From contig NZ_WOFE01000001.1 of the NCBI RefSeq assembly GCF_016881405.1, forward strand, positions 682,001 through 746,000: DNA of 64,000 nt, written 5' to 3'. Positions 35,998 to 43,465 of this stretch are shown in pieces. Numbering within the stretch: the stretch's first letter is position 1; the number at the start of each line of letters is the position of its first letter. Source of the stretch: Deefgea chitinilytica. Its GTDB lineage: Bacteria; Pseudomonadota; Gammaproteobacteria; Burkholderiales; Chitinibacteraceae. Position numbers and translations under genes: made by a program. The notes under the pieces are model-generated. The model was not told where the DNA came from and did not search any database. It was given only the letters and a program-made list of their open reading frames with translations.

Positions 35998-36962
35998 GCT
36001 GCTAGCCCCGCTTGCCAAGCGGCACGCAAAATGGCCACGCCATGGCCGCCGTGTTGTTGCGCTGTGCTTAAGGTGGTTTGATTTTGTCCGCCAATAGCAA
36101 AGATTGGAAAGCGCCAGCCATGCTGGCACAGTGCTGCAAACGCATTCCAGCCTAATGGTGTTTCGGTTGGGTGGCTTTGACTCGAATTGACGTGGCCTAA
36201 AAATGCAAAATCGAGTCCTAATCGATCAACTTGTTGTAAATCGGCGAGGTGATGAGTTGATGCGCTAACCCAGTCCATCCCTGATGGCCGCTCCGATAAC
36301 GTGGCTAACTGGTTGCTGGTTAAATGTATGCTGTCGATTAGCAGTTGGCGGGCTAATTCAATATCCCGATGGATGATGATTTTTCCGCCGTGTGGGCGGG
36401 CAATTTTTTGTACGGATTGAACCAAGTGGGCGTATTCGTTTGCTGGTAATTGTGGTTCTCGGATCAGTACCCAGGCTGCTTCATTGGCCCATTTTTCGCT
36501 TAATTGTTTCAGAAAATTATCTAGACCTAATTCTGCAACGTTTGAAATGCTAATCTGTGTTGGTAACGCAAGACTGCGCAAGATTGGACCATTTGCGGGA
36601 AGAATAGGGGAAGTATTTAGCCGACCAACTGTTTGCCAACTCAGTGCTTGTCCTTCTTGACCATGTATGTCGCCATCCCATGCAGTCACTTTAAAAAAGT
36701 GTATTTCCACATCGGCATGCGGATAATTAAAGCGCTGTGTGAGCCATGGTGTCGCTTGTTTGACTTGAATTCCCATTTCTTCATTGAGTTCGCGGCATAG
36801 GGCGTCTTGAGCGCTTTCCCCTTGCTCAAGTTTTCCGCCAGGGAATTCCCAGTAGCCCGCATATGGCTTACCGGCAGGTCGGCTACCTAATAAAAATTGG
36901 CCGTCAGCATTGATCAGGATACCCGCGGCGACATGAGTTACTTTTCGTGTTTGTGAAGTCAT
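35994..36962 (-). CDS. Nudix hydrolase (MutT) fused to thiamine-phosphate-synthase-like domain
   Basis: 322 residues. The first 135 residues are a MutT-type Nudix domain with box GGKLEQGESAQDALCRELNE followed by EMGI (about 41-64), which hydrolyses oxidised nucleotides such as 8-oxo-dGTP. The rest is a ThiE/TenI-like TIM barrel (IIHRDIELARQL, DWVSASTH, FAFLGHV, FPIFAIGG). This fusion is known in proteobacteria. The phosphate-binding glycine motif IGG is present, but the pyrophosphate-binding residues of true ThiE are hard to see, so the second domain may not make thiamine phosphate. Confidence 0.88.
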   Translation of the reverse strand: MTSQTRKVTHVAAGILINADGQFLLGSRPAGKPYAGYWEFPGGKLEQGESAQDALCRELNEEMGIQVKQATPWLTQRFNYPHADVEIHFFKVTAWDGDIHGQEGQALSWQTVGRLNTSPILPANGPILRSLALPTQISISNVAELGLDNFLKQLSEKWANEAAWVLIREPQLPANEYAHLVQSVQKIARPHGGKIIIHRDIELARQLLIDSIHLTSNQLATLSERPSGMDWVSASTHHLADLQQVDRLGLDFAFLGHVNSSQSHPTETPLGWNAFAALCQHGWRFPIFAIGGQNQTTLSTAQQHGGHGVAILRAAWQAGLAA

Positions 36963-37041
36963 TGATTTTTAGCTTTAATTTGCAATTTTTACACTGCTAA
37001 ACCATTATTAATGTGATTTTTGTAAGTTATGGTGAGGTCTT

Positions 37042-37476
37042 ATGGACAAAGAAATTATTGAGATTCAATTGGCGAGTCATGGGCGTACCTCTGCTCAATT
37101 ATCTACGCTTGCTTGTGCGCCTGAAACCTTGTGTACCATTATCGCGATTTCACCGCAAAAAGTAGTCGGGCCACTTTACTGGGGTGCAATGCTTAATGTG
37201 CTTATTGTACAGGATAGGGCATGGTACTTGCTGCGTGAAGCGAATCGCAGTCTGCTGGATGACTTCTTGCCTTTGGTGGTTGAGCACAAACGATTTTTTT
37301 ATATTGCGGATAAAATTAATTTTATTAAGCACTTATCAGTGAGTGATGCTGCTGAATACTTGATAAATGTACAGCCTTGCTTGCTAACAACTCATAATAT
37401 GGCGCGTTTGAAGGCGGTAGCAACGCCCAATACAGGTGAAGCTATTCGACTTGCTGAGCCATTTTTTGTTCATTAA
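37042..37476 (+). CDS. Hypothetical protein, not recognised
   Basis: 144 residues with GAGGT six bases before the ATG. No signal peptide or membrane segment. Mixed alpha/beta content with a run of hydrophobic strands (LCTIIAISPQKVVGPLYWG, MLNVLIVQDRAWYLL). It overlaps the convergent kinase gene by four bases. Good Shine-Dalgarno and even codon use suggest it is real. No family assigned. Confidence 0.6.
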   Translation: MDKEIIEIQLASHGRTSAQLSTLACAPETLCTIIAISPQKVVGPLYWGAMLNVLIVQDRAWYLLREANRSLLDDFLPLVVEHKRFFYIADKINFIKHLSVSDAAEYLINVQPCLLTTHNMARLKAVATPNTGEAIRLAEPFFVH

Positions 37477-39887
37477 TGGCGGTGTAGGTTGTTGCCCTGG
37501 TCTTGTTCCTGTGGGGCTTGATTGGGTAGTGTAATAATAAATGTACTGCCAATTCCTTCTGTTGTTTCCAGTTGCAACTGACCTCCGAGCGTGCCAATCA
37601 CCAGTGAGTAGGCAAGGTAAAGCCCTAGGCCGCTGCCGCCTTGTCCAAATTTGGTGGTAAAAAAAGGGTCAAATACTTTGCTTTTGATTGAGTCTGACAT
37701 CCCACAACCATTGTCGCTAATGGTGATTTGAGTAAAATCTAAATCAAGTAATGAGGCGTTTATTTTTATGGTAGGATTTTTTTGTTCTGTGAATGCGTGG
37801 ATGACAGCATTGTTTACCAAATTGGTAATAATCTGCTCTAGCGACCCGGGGTAACTATTAAGATGAATGTCGGGTGGTATTGTGTTTTCAATCGTTATAT
37901 TCTTATGTTTTAATGATGGACTTAAAGTAATTAGGGTTTCATTTACTGTTTGATTTAAATTAAAATAGCGGATTTTGCTTGAAGCGGTGTCTACGGCAAC
38001 TTGTTTAAGGTTTGAGATTAAATTGCTGGCTTTGCGTGCATTTCTTTCTATTAGTTGAGCAGTCATTGAACTTTCTGCTAAATATTGATCGAGTGTTGAT
38101 TTTTTTAATTTTCCTATATTAATTTGCTCAATTAATTCATTGTTTTTTTCGAGAAGGGTGCTTGACGCCGTCAAGGTGTTGCCTAGTGGGGTGTTGAGCT
38201 CATGAGCAAATCCTGCAACTAAATTGCCTAGTGAGGCAAGTTTCTCTGATTGAATTAAATGATCCATGGCTGAAGCTAGCTCTTGGGTTCTTTCTGCTAC
38301 GCGTTGCTCTAGAATTTCATTGTTTTGTACTAATTTGGCATTAAGTGTCGCAATTTCATGTAGGAAATTGCTTAAGTCGATATTGCTAATTGCACGTGCG
38401 GCTACTAAGGCTAATTGGCTTGCGTATTGAACTTCGTTGCTGGTCCAATTGTGTTGACTATTACAGTTTTCGAAGCATAAAAAGCCACGGGATTCATTGC
38501 CGACTCTGATCGGTATCATTAAAACCGAAAATATATTTTGAGCTAAAAAATGTTCAGCATAAAGTGGCCAAGTCATTTGATGGTGTCTGACGCTATGAGC
38601 AATAATTAAGTCACCATTTAATATGCTTTTTGAAAAAGATGGGTGTTGGTCGGTACTTATTGATTCGTCCTGTGAAACTTCTTCTTGAGGAGGGAATCTA
38701 AATAATTTGATAAATTGTTGGTTGCTGTAATTCCAGTAGCTAGCTTGGTCAACTTTGAGTATTTTTATTGCATTTTTACAAATTAACTCAGAGAGCTCGA
38801 GTAAGTTTGCATTGCTAAGTTGTGCGCTATTTGCAAGGTCGAGTAAGATTCTTCCTGGGCTTTCAGAGATTCCAGCTATTTCTTCTAGGGCGGCAATTTG
38901 CTGTTTTTTGTCACTAGGATAAATTTGGGCGCGTATTTGATTAGCTTGCTTATATGTGTTCAGGCAAGTTGTTGCGTCTCCTTCTTGTTCTGCAATATTA
39001 GATTGAGTCAAATAAATGCGCATTAATACATGTTTGGCGCCTGATTTAATTGCTGCTGCTGTCGCTTTCTCTAGTTCTAAATGAGCGTCTCTGAATTGAC
39101 CTTTTTTTGCGTAGATAATCCCACGCGTCATATAGATATTTGCTAATGCCCAGATGTGATGTGTTCTGGTGCAAATTGCTTCTGCTTGGTCGAGTTGCTG
39201 CCATGCTAATTCAATGCGATCTTCCGCTAAATTAACTTCAGCCATTCGAAAGAAAAGCTCGCCGATTTCATCATCAAATTTTAAATTGATCGCATAGGTT
39301 TGGGCGATTTGATAGTTTTCGAGTGCGAGCGCGTAGTGTTGTTCTCGGTATAAATTCACGCCTAGATTGAAAATAACGTGCATGAGCAATTCGTGATCAC
39401 CTAATTCATCGGCGCGTTTTTTTGCTTCTGTCAAAACAGTAATTGCGGTGGCGTGATCTTCCATCGCATCATAAACTTGCCCGACACCGAATTTGGCCCA
39501 CACCCATGTGTTGTCATCATTGGCTAGTTCAGAGACTTCGAGGGCGTGTGCCCAAGCTTGAATGGCGAGTGAGTATTCGGCCCGAGTATAAACCGAACGG
39601 CCAATTACAATCAGTAGGCGGCCTTCTTCTTTAAATAAGTGGTAACTTTGCGCGAGTTGCAGTGCTTCGTACAAAATATTAATACTGCGGTCTGGGTAGC
39701 CTTGTTGATCAATGACGAGCGCGTAATCAATTGCGACGGCGATGAATGCCGCATCGTCGTGCAGCTCGCGTGCCAAATTGAGCGTTGCTTCGCATAGCAG
39801 GTAAGCATCAGCTTTTCGACTGTGCGTTTGCTCGTGAATTTGGGCGACTGCCGCTTGTAGTTGTGTTGAAATAGGTCCGATTTTCAT
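37473..39887 (-). CDS. Cytoplasmic sensor histidine kinase with TPR and GAF domains
   Basis: 804 residues, no membrane segments. The N-terminal 330 residues are tetratricopeptide repeats (for example AWAHALEVSELANDDNTWVW, LGVNLYREQHYALALENYQ). A GAF-like domain follows (about 355-510), then a coiled coil (VQNNEILEQRVAERTQEL), HisKA with GFAHELNTPLGN (H near 560), and an HATPase domain ending GGSGLGLYLAYSLV. Visibly more AT-rich than its neighbours, which may mean transfer. No receiver domain and no adjacent regulator; partner unknown. Confidence 0.88.
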   Translation of the reverse strand: MKIGPISTQLQAAVAQIHEQTHSRKADAYLLCEATLNLARELHDDAAFIAVAIDYALVIDQQGYPDRSINILYEALQLAQSYHLFKEEGRLLIVIGRSVYTRAEYSLAIQAWAHALEVSELANDDNTWVWAKFGVGQVYDAMEDHATAITVLTEAKKRADELGDHELLMHVIFNLGVNLYREQHYALALENYQIAQTYAINLKFDDEIGELFFRMAEVNLAEDRIELAWQQLDQAEAICTRTHHIWALANIYMTRGIIYAKKGQFRDAHLELEKATAAAIKSGAKHVLMRIYLTQSNIAEQEGDATTCLNTYKQANQIRAQIYPSDKKQQIAALEEIAGISESPGRILLDLANSAQLSNANLLELSELICKNAIKILKVDQASYWNYSNQQFIKLFRFPPQEEVSQDESISTDQHPSFSKSILNGDLIIAHSVRHHQMTWPLYAEHFLAQNIFSVLMIPIRVGNESRGFLCFENCNSQHNWTSNEVQYASQLALVAARAISNIDLSNFLHEIATLNAKLVQNNEILEQRVAERTQELASAMDHLIQSEKLASLGNLVAGFAHELNTPLGNTLTASSTLLEKNNELIEQINIGKLKKSTLDQYLAESSMTAQLIERNARKASNLISNLKQVAVDTASSKIRYFNLNQTVNETLITLSPSLKHKNITIENTIPPDIHLNSYPGSLEQIITNLVNNAVIHAFTEQKNPTIKINASLLDLDFTQITISDNGCGMSDSIKSKVFDPFFTTKFGQGGSGLGLYLAYSLVIGTLGGQLQLETTEGIGSTFIITLPNQAPQEQDQGNNLHRH

Positions 39888-39944
39888 CAAATCTACAGCC
39901 GCGAAATGAAGTGTTGCTTAAATATAGACGCTAATTTTGGGGTT

Positions 39945-39984
39945 CATAAAATAAAAACCCGCATTGGCATCGCCATTGCGGGTT
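39945..39984 (-). terminator. Original argJ terminator, displaced by the mobile element
   Basis: AACCCGCA (39956-39963) pairs with TGCGGGTT (39977-39984), extended by TGGC/GCCA after one mismatch; on the minus strand it is followed by TTTATTTTAT. It lies 24 bases beyond the left attachment repeat in the direction argJ is read. Removing the element would place it right after argJ, so it is inferred to be the ancestral argJ terminator. Confidence 0.78.
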
Positions 39985-40007
39985 TAATTTGTTGGTTAAA
40001 TTTAAAA

Positions 40008-40024
40008 ATTAGCTACGATAGTCG
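40008..40024. repeat. Left attachment core (att), 17 bp
   Basis: ATTAGCTACGATAGTCG, identical to 49155-49171. On the minus strand it encodes D-Y-R-S-stop, the argJ C-terminus, and the element's 94-residue gene ends inside it in the same frame. Confidence 0.88.
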
Positions 40025-40293
40025 AAATAAATGGGGTAAGTAATTGAATTAAAAAGTAATTGCCAATTGCAATTGCTATTTATACCCGCAGAGATACCCG
40101 CTTTAGATAAAACAGGGGTGTCAATATGTCGCTCCCACCGATCAATTAAAATGCTGGCTGAATCTTCCAAAGCAATCAGCGCACCTGCGTACTCGTCATC
40201 GCTACGCGGCTCTGCCATGTTACGCAGTAACGCCGCTACGTTTTCCAATCGGTTCGCCAAGTCATCAGCACCAGCAAAGATAATTGCAGACAT
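40009..40293 (-). CDS. Hypothetical 94-residue protein of the element, ending in the att core
   Basis: Start at 40293 has a strong GAGGTGGG Shine-Dalgarno eight bases upstream. Largely helical acidic N-terminal half (FAGADDLANRLENVAALLRN, ALIALEDSASILIDRW). The last five residues FDYRS and the stop include the attachment core, so its C-terminus matches that of ArgJ. Because the core exists in the circular form too, its sequence should not change on excision. It overlaps two arm-type repeats. No family recognised. Confidence 0.65.
   Translation of the reverse strand: MSAIIFAGADDLANRLENVAALLRNMAEPRSDDEYAGALIALEDSASILIDRWERHIDTPVLSKAGISAGINSNCNWQLLFNSITYPIYFDYRS
40083..40101. repeat. Left arm-type integrase-site candidates (two TACCCGC, 12-bp period)
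   Basis: TACCCGC at 40083-40089 and 40095-40101, the second followed by TTTAG. The same heptamer with the same 12-bp period occurs near the right end (49019 and 49031), and TACCCGCTTTAG again at 48986. Direct repeats flanking the core at both ends are how arm-type integrase sites are arranged. Confidence 0.55.
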
Positions 40294-40340
40294 ATAACCC
40301 ACCTCATTAATAGAATGAAGTCGCAGCTTAAAGCACTGCA

Positions 40341-40453
40341 AGGGGGCTTGCGCAAGCCCCCCTGTGCTACACTCCAATACTGTGCTGAATCAGCACCAGC
40401 TAACACCCACCCGTTAGCTGTCTGTCAATATACCTAGGGGGGTACACCCCCTA
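40341..40453. other. Cluster of four consecutive hairpins, possible origin or structured RNA
   Basis: Within 115 non-coding bases lie four perfect or near-perfect palindromes: GGGGGCTTG/CAAGCCCCC (40342-40361), GTGCTGA-A-TCAGCAC (40382-40396), CAGCTAAC/GTTAGCTG (40397-40420), TAGGGGG/CCCCCTA (40435-40453). None is followed by a T-run in a useful direction. Candidates: replication origin for the element's primase-helicase, a packaging site, or a structured RNA. Confidence 0.55.
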
Positions 40454-40567
40454 AAAAAAGCAAGTACCCCGCCCATCTCCTCCAGACTCGCCCGCATATT
40501 TTCCCCGCCCTAAATGAATCGACTTTACATGCTATGCTTAATAGGTAAAGCAAAGCAGGGGTCAACC

Positions 40568-40783
40568 ATGAAACAACTGGGTCTGATAGCTTCATCCAAA
40601 ACGGAGAACTCTCAAGGGACACCTTCCGAGGGAATGATCGAAGCCAGTCGAGCGCGGATGCGGGCACAGCGCCACGCAGCGGGACTGGAGTACGAGCGGA
40701 AGAAAGTACGGGACTCACTGGCAAAACGTATCGAAGAACGCAATGCGGCGGGTAAGAGCCTCAAGGGTTTGACTGAATGGTAA
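40568..40783 (+). CDS. Small basic helical protein of the element, unknown
   Basis: 71 residues. AGGGG lies about 8 bases before the ATG. The middle is a charged helix likely to form a coiled coil (ASRARMRAQRHAAGLEYERK, then KVRDSLAKRIEERNAAGK). No cysteine or membrane segment. A 9-bp hairpin begins at its stop codon. Could be a DNA-binding or regulatory protein; not assigned. Confidence 0.55.
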   Translation: MKQLGLIASSKTENSQGTPSEGMIEASRARMRAQRHAAGLEYERKKVRDSLAKRIEERNAAGKSLKGLTEW

Positions 40784-40813
40784 TCAACGGCGAGTAGAAC
40801 TTAGGCCGTTGAT
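40783..40813 (+). terminator. Hairpin after the 71-residue gene
   Basis: ATCAACGGC (40783-40791) and GCCGTTGAT (40805-40813), a perfect 9-bp stem with a 13-base loop, starting at the last base of the stop codon. No T-run follows, so termination by it alone is uncertain. Confidence 0.4.
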
Positions 40814-40933
40814 AAAACACATCTATTCACTCACCGACGCAGATACCAGTAACACACTCTCCCCAAACAGCATTGGCGCATTACTTTGCGTTTTCTTGGC
40901 TCAATGACAGATCAAGCAGTAGTATATTTACAT

Positions 40934-40952
40934 TAAATAAATAAATAAATAA
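40934..40952. repeat. TAAA tetranucleotide tandem repeat upstream of HDAC gene
   Basis: Four perfect TAAA units plus TAA, 37-55 bases before the HDAC-like gene start. Tetranucleotide tracts can slip and change promoter spacing; that is inference. Confidence 0.6.
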
Positions 40953-40988
40953 GTAATCTTGTGGAAATTTTAACGGCTGAAATACAGC

Positions 40989-41873
40989 ATGAATTCATTA
41001 CCAAAACTAACTGCATTGCCTGTATTTTACAGTGAAAGAATGATAGGGCAGGTCGCCAGCTTTTCACCGAGTGCGGCTAAACCCAAAGCGGTGCTTGAAT
41101 CATGGCTGGCCTTGGGGGTTCCGTTGGCTGTGAGCGATGTTGAACCCGTAACCAATGAGCAGTTAGCCTTGGCGCATGACCCTGCGTATATCGAAGGTAT
41201 TTTTGCAGGCACGGTTATCAACGGCTTTAAAACCAAAGACCCCCAACTGGCTGAGACTTGCCGCTACACAGTCGGCGCAATGCTTGCCGCTGCTAAAGAA
41301 GCCCTTCTTAATAAGCAGGTTGCCGTTGCGCCTGTGTCTGGATTTCATCATGCTGGTTACGAAGATGCCTTTGGTTACTGCACTTTCAATGGTCTGGTCA
41401 TTACTGCCCGCGCGCTATATGAAGCGGGGCAAGTACAACGGATTGCAATACTTGACTTAGATGTGCACTACGGTGACGGCACAGCCGCAATCATGGATAG
41501 ATTAAATCTAGGCGATTGGATATACCATTATTCACTTGGCGGCCGTTGGGCTGCGCAGCCTGAAAATGCCGAAGCGTTTCTAGACTCGCTTCCTATGGTG
41601 CTCGCAGGTATGTCAAATTGCGATTTAGTCTTGTACCAAGCTGGGGCAGACCCGCATATTTATGACCCATTTGGTGGGTTTCTAACTACAGAGCAACTCC
41701 TCCGAAGGGATGAAATTGTATTTGAGCATTGCAAGAAATTTGGCATCCCCGTTGCGTGGAATTTAGCGGGTGGCTATCAACGTGATGACGACGGTGGAAT
41801 ACGACCTGTGCTTGAGCTTCACGACAATACGCTAGTGGCGTGTGGGTTCACGTACTTAGACGCTGCTGTATAA
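40989..41873 (+). CDS. HDAC/acetylpolyamine-amidohydrolase superfamily enzyme, element cargo
   Basis: 294 residues. Zinc hydrolase of the histone deacetylase fold. Catalytic parts visible: paired histidines in SGFHHAGYEDAFGYCTFN (H120, H121), zinc ligands D158 and H160 in DLDVHYGDGT, D221 in QAGADPHIYDPFGG, and the GGY loop near 260. All key residues are present, so it should be active. Bacterial members deacetylate polyamines, acetoin-related or protein lysines; the substrate here is unknown. No clear Shine-Dalgarno. It is unusual cargo next to an integrase and replication module, in a block reading opposite to the replication genes. Confidence 0.88.
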   Translation: MNSLPKLTALPVFYSERMIGQVASFSPSAAKPKAVLESWLALGVPLAVSDVEPVTNEQLALAHDPAYIEGIFAGTVINGFKTKDPQLAETCRYTVGAMLAAAKEALLNKQVAVAPVSGFHHAGYEDAFGYCTFNGLVITARALYEAGQVQRIAILDLDVHYGDGTAAIMDRLNLGDWIYHYSLGGRWAAQPENAEAFLDSLPMVLAGMSNCDLVLYQAGADPHIYDPFGGFLTTEQLLRRDEIVFEHCKKFGIPVAWNLAGGYQRDDDGGIRPVLELHDNTLVACGFTYLDAAV

Positions 41874-41942
41874 ATGCTTGGTTCGTTTATGATAACTATT
41901 GGCTGGCCTGATGAGAGCTAGCTTTTTTGATGGTGCTGCTCT

Positions 41943-42251
41943 ATGCACAAACGCAGATACGCATGGCAATGTCGTAAGTGTTGTGCGGTGTGGTATGTGG
42001 ACGGTCGCGATGACACGTGCCCCTCGTGTAATCCACAGCACAACTCGCATCTGTACAGGTACGATTGTGAGCTGTGCGGAAAACTAGTGTACGCGGATGA
42101 ACTGCGCGCCGCTAAGGCTCATCACTGGTGGAACTGGCACAAAGAGGAAGCTTGGATTAGTGGTGTGCCAGTACCCCACGCAGCTCGGTGCGCTGGCATC
42201 ACTTTTGTGCAGGGCGGAGGGGCGTCCGGGAATGGGCGGCGGCGCAAATAA
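41943..42251 (+). CDS. Putative double zinc-ribbon protein
   Basis: 102 residues. Cysteine pairs C10-x2-C13, C26-x2-C29 and C42-x2-C45, with H60, H61 and H66, are spaced like a zinc ribbon followed by a second finger. Such an ordered set of CxxC pairs is unlikely in a chance frame. Weak point: no Shine-Dalgarno and a low-complexity C-terminus (GGGASGNGRRRK). Role unknown; nucleic-acid binding is plausible. Confidence 0.5.
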   Translation: MHKRRYAWQCRKCCAVWYVDGRDDTCPSCNPQHNSHLYRYDCELCGKLVYADELRAAKAHHWWNWHKEEAWISGVPVPHAARCAGITFVQGGGASGNGRRRK

Positions 42252-42548
42252 ACATAGCGCTACGCTGCGCCCCTCGCTAACAGCCAGCGGGGGGGGGGGC
42301 GAACTCAATCAGTCCTTAAACTCCGCCAGTATTCGGTCTAGCTCGGCATCAAGTATTTAATCCCTTGTGTCGTGACTTGCACCGCCGCACCTCGCACCTT
42401 GCGCATCAACATGTCGAGCGGCAAAACCTCCGTAGTCGATCAGGGTGGATAGCGCTAAAGCATACAACACTTAGCCCTTGCAGTAGCGACTCGCCAAATC
42501 CACATGCGGTATGCTTGCTCTTGAGATAAATAAGTAGTGAGGCGCACT
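42252..42548 (-). pseudogene. Stretch without intact gene; degenerate coding remnant and an 11-G tract
   Basis: About 300 bases between the zinc-ribbon and secreted-protein genes. On the minus strand two short readable pieces in different frames adjoin: one with EVLPLDMLMRKVRGAAVQVT (about 42340-42432) and one ending ILDAELDRILAEFKD then a stop (about 42303-42355). They look like one frameshifted small phage-type gene, but no family is assigned. Eleven consecutive G's lie at 42289-42299, just past the end of the second piece. Confidence 0.3.
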
Positions 42549-43409
42549 ATGAATGATGTACAACGAACACAACGCTCAATATGCGGAGCGTTGGTCTTTT
42601 CGTTAGTCAGCGCAATGGTATTTGCGCAGGACTTTACAGAGTCGCAGTTAGAGTTTCACAGTTTGCAGTGGGCGCAGTCAGTCAAAACGGTCAATGCCAA
42701 AAAGTCCGGCCCCGGAGTGCTGATATACCTAAAGTTAGAAAAAGTTGTTACCGCAGAAGGGCAAAAATTTAGTGATTCTTTTTTACAGGTTTACGCTTCT
42801 TGTACAAATATGAACTACACAGTGCTACTACAAGACTTCGTTGATGATCGTGGAGTTTCTCGCCGCCCCGCGTCTGAGTCTGAGTTTATCCCCGTCGATA
42901 TGTTCTTAGCTAAGCGTAAAATCGTTGTCGATGCTATTAAAAAAGGGCAGGCACTCGGGTGTAAGCAGGGCAAAGACGCCGACGTCTACGTCCCAGTGGG
43001 GGTGCCTAATGCTGGCGAGACTGTGTATGATATCGTGGCGAAGTCCATTAAGCGTAGTGGTGATAAAGTCGAGTACTGGGCTTTTGAAAATCCCGTACTT
43101 TTCGAACCTAGATGGGGGCCGACTAAAGTAGCTGACGGTTCTACGGTGACGTGTGCCTTGGCTAGTGACTACGTATGCTATCCGGCAGAGTTTCCCCTGC
43201 CCGAAGGGGTACAGCTAATCAAATATCCCTCGCGCCCGCTTAACTCCCGACCGCTGGAGAGGGTCATGTACGAGGCTGACTGTGCAAAAAACAAATCACG
43301 CGTACTCCTAGTTGCAGGGGGCAACAGTACCCGCGCAGGCGAATGGGGTGCCGTAGTCCCCGGCAGCGTCGCAGAAGCAAATCAACAATTTGTGTGCAAC
43401 TTTTTTTAG
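42549..43409 (+). CDS. Secreted protein with surface-adhesin-E-like domains
   Basis: 286 residues; GAGGCG precedes the ATG. A signal peptide (about 1-27, ending SAMVFAQ) is followed by two similar halves. The C-terminal half shows the adhesin-E pattern: YEADCAKNKSRVLL, then GEWGAVVPGSVAEANQQFVC, a cysteine-bounded beta domain. Six cysteines in the mature part suggest disulphides. Assignment to the surface-adhesin E family is by pattern and tentative. Cargo of the element, convergent with the 184-residue gene. Confidence 0.65.
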   Translation: MNDVQRTQRSICGALVFSLVSAMVFAQDFTESQLEFHSLQWAQSVKTVNAKKSGPGVLIYLKLEKVVTAEGQKFSDSFLQVYASCTNMNYTVLLQDFVDDRGVSRRPASESEFIPVDMFLAKRKIVVDAIKKGQALGCKQGKDADVYVPVGVPNAGETVYDIVAKSIKRSGDKVEYWAFENPVLFEPRWGPTKVADGSTVTCALASDYVCYPAEFPLPEGVQLIKYPSRPLNSRPLERVMYEADCAKNKSRVLLVAGGNSTRAGEWGAVVPGSVAEANQQFVCNFF

Positions 43410-43428
43410 GTGCGTTGCAAGCCGCTTT

Positions 43429-43452
43429 AAAAAGCCCCGCCTCTAGGCGGGG
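43429..43452 (-). terminator. Terminator of the element's replication operon
   Basis: CCCCGCC (43435-43441) and GGCGGGG (43446-43452) form a 7-bp GC stem with a TCTA loop; on the minus strand CTTTTT follows. Lies 14 bases after the 184-residue gene stop and between convergent genes. Confidence 0.8.
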
Positions 43453-43465
43453 TCAGTACCAGTCT

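Noticed and set aside
40434-40724. Minus-strand frame of 96 codons opposite the 71-residue gene
   Set aside because: No ribosome-binding site and biased by the G/C runs of the hairpin cluster; the plus-strand gene has a good start.
41899-42087. 62-codon frame overlapping the zinc-ribbon gene
   Set aside because: Lacks the ordered CxxC pairs seen in the other frame and has no ribosome-binding site.
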